A stretch of 64,000 bases of DNA from Porites lobata (taxonomy: Eukaryota; Cnidaria; Anthozoa; Scleractinia; Poritidae): positions 4,528,501 to 4,592,500 of the forward strand of contig CALNXK010000008.1 of NCBI GenBank assembly GCA_942486035.1, read 5' to 3'. A program made the translations under genes and the position numbers. Numbering within the stretch: the first letter of the stretch is position 1; each line of letters begins with the position of its first letter. This document shows, in pieces, positions 23,823 to 52,484 of this stretch. The notes below the pieces were generated by a model. The model did not search any database and was not told the origin of the DNA. It saw only the letters and a program-made list of their open reading frames with translations.

Positions 23823-24832
23823 GAAAAAATTGAGCGCAAAATTTGAATGGCACTTACTGGGCTCCGTAGATACCCGACTGTTTTGCAGCCCCCGGCGCCC
23901 CCCGCCTCCCCACCTGCTTTAGTGACTTTAAAAAGAAAAGGAACTATGTGACGTACATCATGAATATGGCAAGACGGGAGTTCTTTTCCAAATTAATCAC
24001 CGAGAACAGTGCTGATCAGGGTCGATTATTCAGGGCGACCAAAAAGCTCTTTGTGAGACAAATGAGTTATTCTCTCCGGACTACCATGATAGGGTGGCCC
24101 TAGCCAATGATATCGGCAGATTTTTCGTACGAAAATTTGAAAGGATTCGTTGTGACATTGACGCACTCCCAGATGATATTATGCTGGTTAATAGCACGCA
24201 GTTGTTTAGTGACTTCCAGCCCCTTTAAAAGAAAGAAGATGTGCAAGCTGACTCGTTCAGAAATCAAACAAGAAGTCTTGCCCGCTTGACCCGATGCCGA
24301 CATCCGTTAGTGGTCAAGTGCCTGGATGTGTTGCTCCCTGTGATTACCCGTATCATCAACCTGTCACTTGCATCTGGTCAGTTCTCGGACGAATGGAAGG
24401 AAGCACTAGTCAGTCCTTCGCTAAAGAGCGCTGGTTTGAGTGCTGAATTCCGTAACCTACGTCCTGTCAGCAATATTCAATTTGTGTCGAAGTTGACTGA
24501 GCGGGCTGTATTTGATCAAACACACAAACACATGACCAAGTTTGGCCTTTATGCACTTTTGCAATCAGCGTACCGTCAGGGTTTTAGTACAGAGGCCGCT
24601 TTACAGAATGACATTCTCCGAAACATGGTCAAAAAACATGTCACCCTGCTCAAGATCTTAACTGAGCGGTTGTCATGTTTTGGGATGACAGGTACCGTGC
24701 TTAGTGGTTCTTGTCCTATTTGACGAACAGATCCCAGCGCATTGCTCTTAGAACCCCTCTTAGTGGTTCTGTTTCGAACAGTTTTCCTTTGCCGCTAGGG
24801 GTTCCGCAAGGCTCCTGTTACGTTTAGGGCCA

Positions 24833-24922
24833 TTTTCATTCTTGCCTGCGTGCAGACGTCTCCTATTTCCTTTGTTGCAACAAAGGAAATAGGAGACGTC
24901 TGGACGCAGGCAATTTTCATTC
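24833..24922. mobile_element. 72-bp near-perfect palindrome flanked by 9-bp direct repeats
   Basis: 24842-24913 reads TTGCCTGCGTGCAGACGTCT, continues, and folds back on itself with no spacer and one mismatch pair. TTTTCATTC flanks it directly at 24833-24841 and 24914-24922. Excising one copy plus the palindrome restores the LINE reading PF-SF-TIHASKLF, so it is a late insertion. Confidence 0.85.
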
Positions 24923-25152
24923 ACAATTCATGCCAGCAAGCTCTTCCAAGTTATCAAAAATCACCTGCCAGCTGTTCATGCTTGTGCGGACGATACCCAG
25001 CTATACCTGTCTTCAGCGGTGTCTTTCGAGCCCGACATCGTAGTGAGCCAAGCTTCTGCATTAGACGCAATGGAACGCTGTTTTAGAGATATACGATCGT
25101 GGATGATTATGGACAAACTCAAGATCAGCCGATGGTAAAACTGAATTTAGGG

Positions 25153-25643
25153 ACGGACCATTAGAAAAGTGATGGGGGGGAGGGGGTGGGGAATTTTCAA
25201 CTTGCACGAATTTTTTTTTTTCGCCCACTGCTTGTGCAGGAATATTTTTTTCAGGTGAACCCCTCTGCACGAATTTTTTTTTTTTTCAGGCAAATATTGC
25301 TTTTTTTTAACTGTGAAATCTTGATTCATTATCAAAGGGGGGGTCACCATCCGGGGATCGCCGACTATATATGGTTTATACCGCTGCTCTCCCTCGTGTA
25401 TCAGCGGGCTCAATCGTATTATCGCGGCATGAAGGCCCATATTAACTAAAGACAAGAGCCGTTGACGAAAATACTTTACAAAAAAAACAAATTTAAAAAA
25501 AGAGGGCTTTTCAACAATGGCTTTTACGGCCAAGATATTGTCATGGCGTTTTCGCCACCTGAATATTGTAGGCTGTTTGCTCAAAAGAAGGCCTACCAAG
25601 GGGGGGTCACGGGCACCCCAGGACCCCCCTAGCTACGCCCCTG
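25153..25643. repeat. Composite repeat insertion in the LINE
   Basis: The left edge GGGACGGACCATTAGAAAAG is followed by G-runs and repeated TTTTTTTTTCAGG/GCACGAATTT motifs. The right edge CTAGCTACGCCCCTG reads, inverted, CAGGGGCGTAGCTAG, the familiar hAT-like terminus. The two edges are not inverse to each other, so at least two elements or fragments are present. Confidence 0.6.
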
Positions 25644-25735
25644 TTGACGGCAATCTAAATCTGAAGGAGCATATCAGTAACACTTGTTCCAAAATACTAG
25701 GAAATAGTTTTTATTCAGTGATCGACGAATAAAAC

Positions 25736-26585
25736 TTTATTGGTCAATGCATGCTAGGCTTGAAAGTTATGTTTACTCACTTTGTTGGGAAACATGCTTA
25801 TCAAAATTTGGTACAGGTACCGGTATGAGCTTGCTAAGAAGTTGGCATGCATGAGAGGTGGGGCTATGGTCATGTTAGTGAGTCCAGAACTCCTTTCTTT
25901 GAAAGTTGAGTTTCTTTGTCTGAAGCCAGAGGAGTGTGACAATAGCCTGCGAGGCTGGCGGGATTATGACAAGCTCGCCCGCTATTCACCCCACCTACCC
26001 GGCCCAAGTTAGAGATTTAGGGCATTCTAGTTATACCTAAAATGTGTCTAAAAATAAACTGGTCCGTAAATCGCCCTGACCTAGGCCTAGCAAGGGAGTT
26101 GCTCGCTTCGGGTTACGGGCTCCTGCTTCCCCCCCGCCTCCTCCCCCCCCCCACCATGGAACCATCAAACCTAAATTTAGTGTTTAAAATTGCCGGTACT
26201 TTAACTAATTTAAAAATTGAAACTGTAACTTTTGTCCGAAAACTTTTAGGGTAGGCGGGGGGGTAGGGGGGGGGGGCTGTAAAGGCCATAAAAGGGAGAA
26301 CCCCCTCCCTTGGCAGTTGATGTTGTGGCCTCGGGCTTTTGATGAAAAATAATGGCAATCGAGTGCAGGGCAAACATCATCCCCTCCTTCTCCCCCTTGG
26401 ATTTGCAGAGAATACCAGAATGAGATACTGTTTTGTTTTTTACTTGTCATGACCAGGAAAAAAACGTACATGATTTCATTTTCTCTCTCTGTTTTAATTG
26501 CTCGTATTCAACATAAAGAAATGCCAATAAAGAAATAAAATAAATTGGGAACCGAACCTAGCGGTGGGGGGGGAGGGGGGCGGCG
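25736..26585. other. Intergenic, repeat fragments, no gene
   Basis: Contains an AGCCTGCGAGGCTGGCGGG motif (about 25945) also seen near 52038, C- and G-runs (26130-26152, 26255-26275), and nothing coding. Confidence 0.6.
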
Positions 26586-26835
26586 GTTACTCCGGATTTC
26601 AAGTGACAGAGATGATCGAAGGATTTTTGGAGGCATGAAATTTTCGATTCCCGGTTTTTTCGGGTAGGAAAGTTTGGCAAGAATTTTTCAATCAAGTTTT
26701 TAAATAGGGATTTTTTGGGGTATTCAAAACAATCTGAATTGCGAAGATTCTTGGTAGTGTCCGGCAGCGTACAGGCGGTGTGCGCACTACGACTGCGATG
26801 CATTGTGGATTCAAAATTTTCAAGATGGCGGCGAA
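26586..26835. repeat. Left arm of a 3.5-kb inverted repeat pair
   Basis: Shares GGATTTCAAGTGAC, GATGATCGAA, AGGCGGTGTGCGCACTACGA and CAAGATGGCG with the inverse of 29815-30100. Identity is patchy between these blocks. CAAGATGGCGGC (about 26820) matches a YY1 consensus. Confidence 0.7.
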
Positions 26836-27620
26836 GGTCGAGAAATTTCGCAGGTTATATGCTTTATTTTTCAATAGATACAGTTCTTTCCTTAGATAGT
26901 TTTTCTCGATTTCACAAGCTAATATTTGTTTAGATTTTTTCTGTGAAGAAAAACAAATCAATATTCTTCATTTCAATCTAAAACGTGGAGCCCGAAGATT
27001 CCTCCTGTAAGAGCATGAAATTTGAACCCGGTTTTTAAGAGGCTATAATTTCCATTATATTGCCCGTCGAAAGTAGAAGATAGTTGTAAGTGTTTCTACA
27101 AACCTTGTTCTACGCTAATTTTTTATCGCTCCCCAACGCGCCCCACGTTTTGTGATACTTTTTCCGAATTGAAACCGGCATGTTTTCATGGGAAAATGTA
27201 GCCTCGCGAAGACCAATGTGACATGTTACTGGAAGTGTTACTGTTGTAATCACAAGCTGATCACAAAATAGCGGGGCAGCGGCGACTGGTTCCTCCAAAC
27301 AATAGCATTAGGTGAGCATAAAATGTTCGAAACTGGTATATAAATAGGCTGATGAGTACTCTGATGTAGGAATGTCTGTTTTTGTAATAGGACTAAAAAA
27401 GCATAATAAAATTGCAGTCATACATGTCACTCTCTTTATGCAGGTATAAAATCAGTAGGATTAGAATTACAGGTATTAAATTAAATGATAAGTTTGATTA
27501 TACAGTTAAGCCCTGTGCATTTTGAAACCAGCAATCTACTTCCAAGATTGGTGTGTGTTGTTGTGTGGATGTTATGACTTTGTCAGTTTCTTGCCTAGTC
27601 CCCGTTTTATTCAGTGGTGA
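26836..27620. other. Intergenic, no feature seen
   Basis: AT-rich single-copy-looking sequence inside the inverted repeat pair. No gene, RNA or repeat recognised. Confidence 0.5.
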
Positions 27621-27621
27621 T

Positions 27622-27855
27622 TAGCCTCCATAGCAGGCATTTAAAAGGAAAGGGAGAGGGGTTTTGGGCACAAGAGAAATGCGAAGAGTGCACAAGGAAG
27701 GAGGGAGTGATTTCAACATTCACCTGGTTGATGTTTATAATGCAAAAAACAATTAGTCTCCAGTATGGCAGGCATTTCCCTCCCTCCTTCCCTCACATTT
27801 CTCTTGCACCAAGACCCACTTTCCCTTTTCTTTGAAATGCCTGCCACACAGGCTA
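27622..27855. repeat. Foldback MITE with TAGCCTCC/GCAGGCATTT ends
   Basis: Left TTAGCCTCCATAGCAGGCAT, then AAAGGAAAGGGAG; right CTTTGAAATGCCTGCC and AGGCTAA. CACAAGAGAAATG and CATTTCTCTTG form a second inverse pair inside. Confidence 0.75.
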
Positions 27856-28059
27856 AGTGATGTCATTCAATCTGTTTACCCGTTTACACTGTTTAATATA
27901 TATCAAACAATTTGCATATTTTTGTGGCTTTAGTTAAAATATAAATTGCTTGATCATTGAATGTGCTTTTGATATTGGAAAACCAAGGCTGAAAAAATGG
28001 TGACAGGGAAAGGAAATAGAAAAAGTGGAACGAAGGGGCAGTGAAATCATGAGACTAAG

Positions 28060-28510
28060 AACCTGAATTAACTAAGTAAGCCTAAACAGATTCTTATATA
28101 AATAGAAGTTAGCACAAGTTTAGGGTATGGTTTTTAAATGGGTTCATATTTTCTGAAGTAAAAATGTAGCTAAGAGTATTTGTGTTTCACCTTATTCCAC
28201 ATATAAAGTCTGCATACCAAATTAGAAGTTATGTGAGAATGGACATAAAAAGAGGAATGTACTTAAATTTAAACATTGGCATTTACATTGCAGTTGGAGT
28301 GATAAGACAGCTTTGTCTCCAAAGAAGATTCTAAATGTTGATTTATCTCTGCTCAAGTGTACAGAATTTTTTCATAGATTTCAAAAATAAGAACCTGTTT
28401 CAAATTTTAAGCTAAACAGGTTTTTATATAGAGGGGGCTCATCTGGCATAATTTTATTTTAGCTGAACAGGTTCTTGAAATTCAGGTTCTAAGTCAGGGG
28501 GTTTTACTGT
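28060..28510. repeat. TAAGAACCTG-family repeat copy
   Basis: Carries AAGAACCTGTTTCAAATTTT at 28390 and the inverse GCTGAACAGGTTCTTG at about 28463, plus related motifs at 28055-28105. The same motif recurs at 48320-48430, 48650-48800 and 60330-60660. Confidence 0.65.
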
Positions 28511-28590
28511 ACCACTAGGATCCACCTCTGCAATAACTGGTAACCCAAAAGCCCTCTTTACGGACAACCACTTCATACAGACACCTGATC

Positions 28591-28753
28591 AAGGCTGTGC
28601 TCTAGCAGAGCCCTGTGACCCCTGGTACCTAACTTTTGCTTTTGGGTGACTAGAAAATCTCAGACTTTTCATACAAATCATATGCTGGGCAGCCTAGATT
28701 TTACAGGTTCAGAGAACTAGGCTCCTTTCAATGTTCCTTAGAGCACAGCCTTG
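28591..28753. repeat. MITE with AAGGCTGTGCTCTA inverted ends
   Basis: AAGGCTGTGCTCTAGCAGAG at 28591 and TTAGAGCACAGCCTTG ending at about 28753 are inverse. A strip at 28795-28875 downstream is similar to the end of the element at 38503-38843. Confidence 0.65.
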
Positions 28754-28879
28754 CTCATCATTACAGATAGCTTGCTTTGTTCCCTGGAAAAAAGCCCTTA
28801 ACTTTTCTCTAAATTAAGATGGTTAATTTCTACGGTCCCCTCAGTGTCTGTATAACAGAATTGACTGTGAGTATGATGA

Positions 28880-29814
28880 GACCTATGACACCATATTTAA
28901 ATTATAAAAATTGGGGTGAGGAGAAAGGAAAGGGTCTCAAGCTATGTTGCCCCAGCCCTGATTACAGGGGATTTGTAAACATGTATGAATTTCACATTTT
29001 GAAGAGTTTTTATAATCCAAAAAAATATGTGATAACATGTGTTTGTACATACTGACACAATCATTAAACAAATATTGGCTGCAGCTTTTAAAATCTATTG
29101 ACTGCATCAGGCTTTGTAATCACAAATATGCCATTTTCAGTTTCAATCCAGTTATAAAACATTCTATGACTCATACCAATAGAGAAATATGGCAAAAAAA
29201 GATGCTCAATATTATATTACCTATAAAGAGGACACAAGTTCACTGTACACAAATACTCTCTACTTTATTTACTTGTCTTCATGTGATGATAAATACAGAT
29301 GTTAAGCAAAACGAAATGCAGACTTGGTGCCAAAAGAGAAACAAGTCCTCGAAACGATGACCCCCTCAACTTCGATTCTCTTATTACAGCTAGCAAGTGA
29401 ACATCTTGCAATGCTGAATGACAAAACAAAATAAGCTATTCTGAAGAAGCTCCTAGTATCTTATGAGTATATCACAGCTATGCACATCAGTACCTCTTAG
29501 CACTAGTTGCACTGATTTCACGGTGAATTCAAAAATTTTCGGCGAACCGCGGGTCTTACCTCCACTGCTTTTCATGATTGAAGCATTGAACAAAGCGTTT
29601 CTGTGCCGACTTTTCTCGGTCAGTTGCAAACAGGATGCAATTGATTACGAACAAAATACACCAGAATACACTTATCAACGGAATGAGACTGTTTTTTCCC
29701 TGAGAATTGGACAGACTTTCTTTTTCAAGGGCTTCCGGAGGACATTCAAAGCAAAATCGTATATATCTACAGCGTAATTAACGAATATTCACTCCGCAGT
29801 CGAGGTGTTCACTC
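28880..29814. other. Intergenic, no feature seen
   Basis: No recognised gene. ORFs at 29037 and 29463 lack any family signal, and part of the latter lies next to the inverted repeat arm. Confidence 0.5.
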
Positions 29815-30100
29815 CACGCCATCTTGACACAAATGATCAGATTTTGAATACCGCCCATGATGCTTAGCGATCGTAGTGCGCACACCGCCTGGGCAGCGTA
29901 GTGCGGCGAATATTTTAAAAAGTGATACCAAACTTGTTTTCAAATTCTTCGTGTCATATCATTTAATGCTTTCTGGAAATTTTAAGGCTTGGAAAGTTTT
30001 GGTCCAGGGATTTTATTTGGGTTTTGTTGGAGCCCTAGGGATGTTTTTGAGTTTAGATTTGGCACCATTCGATCATCCCCGTCACTTGAAATCCGAGCTT
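29815..30100. repeat. Right arm of the inverted repeat pair
   Basis: Inverse of the left arm: CGCCATCTTG at about 29817, TCGTAGTGCGCACACCGCCT at 29872, GATCATCCCCGTCACTTGAAATCC at about 30071. It ends about 350 bp upstream of the kinesin light chain ATG. Confidence 0.7.
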
Positions 30101-30449
30101 TTCAGTTTTGTTTCACCACCCCTCTCCACCAGAGTAGGGATTTGTCTCGTTTTAGTGGACTGGGACACGTACAATGCAATGAGGTTTATGAAGTGGCGAG
30201 GCGTAATCTTGGCTCTTTGATTTAGTGTGTTTCCTCCTTCTTATGGGGCTGATCAGTTCGTAAGACACTCAAAATATGGATTTAATAATTTCAGCAGCGT
30301 TTTGGATGCAAAGCTGAAGTTAAAGCGCTATCTTGGAAGACAAACTTGCGGTACGCGTTACCGCGTCGACAACTCGTGAGGACGCCATTTTGTATCATAT
30401 CGAATTTTCGTAGCGACTGAACGACGTAAAATTCTAATCAGGACGAAAT
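30101..30449 (+). promoter_or_regulatory. Probable promoter and leader of kinesin light chain
   Basis: Lies directly upstream of the ATG. It is richer in CpG than the surroundings (TACGCGTTACCGCGTCGAC at about 30353) and has GACGCCATTTTG (about 30380), the inverse of a YY1-like CAAAATGGCGTC. No TATA box evident. Confidence 0.5.
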
Positions 30450-49796
<19,347 letters not shown>

Positions 49797-50722
49797 TGGA
49801 TAGGTAGCTAAAGAGAGATTGGATCAATTTAGTTTCTGGGGAAATTGCCCACCTACCCCTCTCCTAAGCTAACATCAACAGTTACTTCTTACTTATGGCA
49901 AAACAGTGGCGTAGGGAAGGGGAAGGTGGGCAGTTTCCCAGAACCTTAAATTGATCTCAGACATTGTGTTTTTATTTTCTTCAGTGGGCCATTTAAGTCT
50001 TAACAACTTTGTCTCGAGGTATACCTTCGACAATGATCATTCAAAACATCCTATTTTCATATATTTTTATTTGGAGGATTACTGTACTGGACTGAAGTTT
50101 CAGTGCGAAGGTTTGGTAGTGGGGTGCGAGAAAACCATTTTTTTTCGCTGGACGGCTCACTATCCCTCCCCGCCGGACAAAGCTCGCTTGCTGTTTGTTT
50201 CCTACCTTGTGTTTACCTAGTTTAGGTGTTTTAATATGACCCCATGTTGATAGCTATTCACAACTTTAGGTTTTGATATTGGAATCATTGCAGGAGAGGT
50301 CTGTTGCATTGGCGGGCGAGGGAACCCGGCAGCTCTAGTTGGATTTTAAACCTATCGTAGTTCAGCTTTATTTGATTAACGTCTGAACTTTCCCTCAAGT
50401 ACATGTAGCGTGCAAAAAAAAAAACGGTTTCTCCTCTCTATTCGCTGCTGGTGACGTTTCGCCCGAAACATCCCCATAGTACAGAACCAAGTCAGGTTTG
50501 AAAAACCTAATATTGCTCTAGTTTCTCTTTTCTATTTTTGGTAATTTTCAATATTTATTATGAGTCTGTTGGTCGTACGGTATTTCGACCAACGAATTCT
50601 TTTTGTTTTGTTCTTTTTCTTTTTCTTCAAGGTAATCAGCATTAATCGAATAATATTTAATTATGGTTATCGTAGTTTAGAAAAGCTGTAAATAAGTACG
50701 TTAAGTTTGAAAGAAGATATGA

Positions 50723-50728
50723 AATAAA
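50723..50728 (+). terminator. Candidate poly(A) signal of kinesin light chain
   Basis: AATAAA about 930 nt after the KLC stop. No earlier canonical hexamer was noticed. Confidence 0.45.
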
Positions 50729-50791
50729 TTATCATCAGAATGGAATTAGTTTTGTTTCTTTTTGTATCATATCTTAAGAGTGATTTTTTGC

Positions 50792-50825
<34 letters not shown>

Positions 50826-50838
50826 CAATATTATTATT
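50792..50838. repeat. TTA trinucleotide microsatellite
   Basis: About eleven uninterrupted TTA units followed by an interrupted tail. Confidence 0.95.
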
Positions 50839-51315
50839 ACTGTTTTGTCTTTTTAAGTTTTTCTTTTTGCTTATGGGCGTTAAAAAGGTGTCCTGGCGTT
50901 CTTAAAGCCTCTGGCACCGAACTAGCACCCAGAATATTATTAATTGTTGTGAGAAAGTCGTTTCTCGAAATATAGCTAAGCTGGGAAACAATTCAGTGTT
51001 GCGGAAGGAAAATCCGCCAGAGAAGGACTAATTCTTCAGACCGATTCAATGAGCATTTTCCTTGCCTATGAAGTCCGCCAAAGAAGGAATAATGTGTTAG
51101 AACTGATTTAATAGCACTTTCTTGCATCTATAAAGCAAAAACCCAAATTGTGATGTTTGCTCGTTTAGCCAGTCGTTTGGTGGGGGGATGCATATTTTTC
51201 TCAAACGGAAGCTTTCCTCTAGGATTTTAAGCTCAGACGTCTTTACAATGGCATTGTGATATGAGGGCACTTTTTAAGCCGCACACTGCAGATTTTCGAA
51301 ATACCGTCAATTTGT

Positions 51316-51326
51316 CCCGGGAGGGA

Positions 51327-51361
<35 letters not shown>

Positions 51362-51400
51362 CGCTGTGAAGGGTATGGTTTTCAAGCAGTTTACTCTAGG

Positions 51401-51432
<32 letters not shown>

Positions 51433-51709
51433 AAATAGGGTATCATTTTTCAGGAAACTGATCAGTTGGTTGAAGATTTTATCTAGACTAGGGATTGTGG
51501 TACAAGGTTTTGTTTTGGCTAGACTGTGCTAGTGACTTCGGTAGTTTCTGGAAAACAGCTACTCTAGGATAGGGGGGATCTGGGGAGTTTACTCTAGTGT
51601 AGGGTAGCAAAATTCAGCTGAACTAGCTCTGGTATAGGTTAAGGGTTCCAGGGTCCCAGCGGCACATCCTCACCCAGAAATTCCTAAAGTACCCCCCGCT
51701 CCCCGGGCA
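51316..51709. repeat. MITE with CCCGGGAGG...GGGTACT ends
   Basis: Left CCCGGGAGGGAGGGTACTGC, then TATGGGCTATATAGGTATGT; right AAGTACCCCCCGCTCCCCGG. Inside are repeated TACTCTAGGATAGGGTA-like units and GTGCCGCTGTGAAGG with its inverse CAGCGGCACATCC. A fragment, GGGCTATATAGGCATGTGCC, also occurs at 2959. Confidence 0.75.
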
Positions 51710-52034
51710 ATTTGTCTTAAGCATTTTTTTTCCCAGTCCAGGTGGATAACGCTATCCACTGGATAAATGTCAATTCAGCTGATAATGCAATTGGTTTCCT
51801 TAATTATTATTCGCTGGATGGAGATTTATCCGGTGGGCAGCGCTATCGGAAAAAAAAAACCGGAACCGATCCGTAACTGACGAGCGATGATGTGCCTTCT
51901 CTGTTACTCAGCTGCTATCTAGATCTAGTCCATTATCTTCTTTGCATCTACATAGGCCTTACAGCGTCTGCCCGGCTTTTAGAGTATGAATGTAAAATGG
52001 AGCCGAGCCCCACGGAGAAGTGGCGGAGAAGTTG

Positions 52035-52150
52035 TTCTAGCCTGCGCAGCTGGCGGTATTCTGTGATTAAAGGTTTGGCGGCGGAGCCGCGATCCAAAAA
52101 AAAGGAGTGGGGACGAGGCGTTTGAAATACCGCCTGCCAGAAAACCTCGG
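52035..52150. repeat. AGCCTGCGCAGCTGGCGGTAT inverted repeat
   Basis: AGCCTGCGCAGCTGGCGGTA (about 52039) and, inverted, ATACCGCCTGCCAG (about 52127). A related motif is at 25945. It lies in the DDX49 upstream region. Confidence 0.6.
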
Positions 52151-52291
52151 TATTTTGAATAGCCCGCACACCAGTGTGGGGGGAAACTGATTGGTCGAGG
52201 GCTATACATATGTCAATCATAGTAGATGATCCTTCGCATGATCTTTCTCATATTTCCCAAGGGAGTAGATGGTAGACTATTGCGAAAAATA

Positions 52292-52453
52292 ATGGCGGAG
52301 TCGGCCGAATCAACCATCGATAAAGCGCTAGATAAAGCGCTAGAACGTCTCAATGTGAGTCGAGAGAAGGAGAAAATTATTCCAGACGAGCATAGGGACG
52401 CGAGTAACGCGACTAACGTGGGTGACCCTCGAGTGTTGTACCCAGATGGCTAA
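52292..52453 (+). CDS. 53-aa upstream ORF of DDX49
   Basis: ATG in strong context (A at -3, G at +4) opening a Glu/Asp/Lys-rich 53-codon frame (MAESAESTIDKALDKALERL...) that stops at 52453, 31 nt before the preferred DDX49 ATG. In-frame ATGs further up (52226, 52238) could lengthen it. The stop overlaps another ATG (52446) that is in the DDX49 frame. It also contains CAAT|GTGAGT, a possible donor. It may be a regulatory uORF, part of an alternative first exon, or chance. No homology recognised. Confidence 0.4.
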   Translation: MAESAESTIDKALDKALERLNVSREKEKIIPDEHRDASNATNVGDPRVLYPDG

Positions 52454-52484
52454 GCGCGCCTACATCATTGCACAAGAAAACAAC

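Larger units (their letters stand above)
21249..23868. mobile_element. DNA transposon with long inverted ends made of a 12-bp array
   Basis: The ends CGGAG-CCAGTAAGTGCCATT (left 21250, right inverted to about 23866) are followed on both sides by a shared unique stretch and then by arrays of a 12-bp unit of type GTCGAGAAAAAA/GTCGGGAAAAAA (left 21297-21580, right 23598-23822, opposite orientation). GATACCCG flanks the element directly at 21241-21248 and 23869-23876, a possible 8-bp target duplication. The interior holds a broken integrase-type transposase fragment and a second, nested element. It sits just upstream of the SDR gene. Probably non-autonomous now; superfamily not determined. Confidence 0.75.
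23930..25735 (+). pseudogene. Broken LINE: endonuclease-RT linker, reverse transcriptase and C-terminal remnant
   Basis: Plus-strand remnant of a non-LTR retrotransposon. Parts in order: FFSKLITENSADQGRLFRA (about 23970-24030); PDYHDRVALANDIGRFFVRK (about 24078-24137); an open RT stretch 24241-24723 with LRPVSNIQFVSKLTERAVFD and LLQSAYRQGFSTEAAL; GVPQGSC at about 24798; CADDTQLYLSSAVSFEPD (ADD box, about 24985); and, after foreign DNA, DGNLNLKEHISNTCSKILG (about 25647-25705). Several frame breaks, a 72-bp palindromic insert (24842-24913) and an insertion/deletion at 25153-25643 inactivate it. Motif spelling suggests a CR1/Rex-like clade. Confidence 0.88.
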
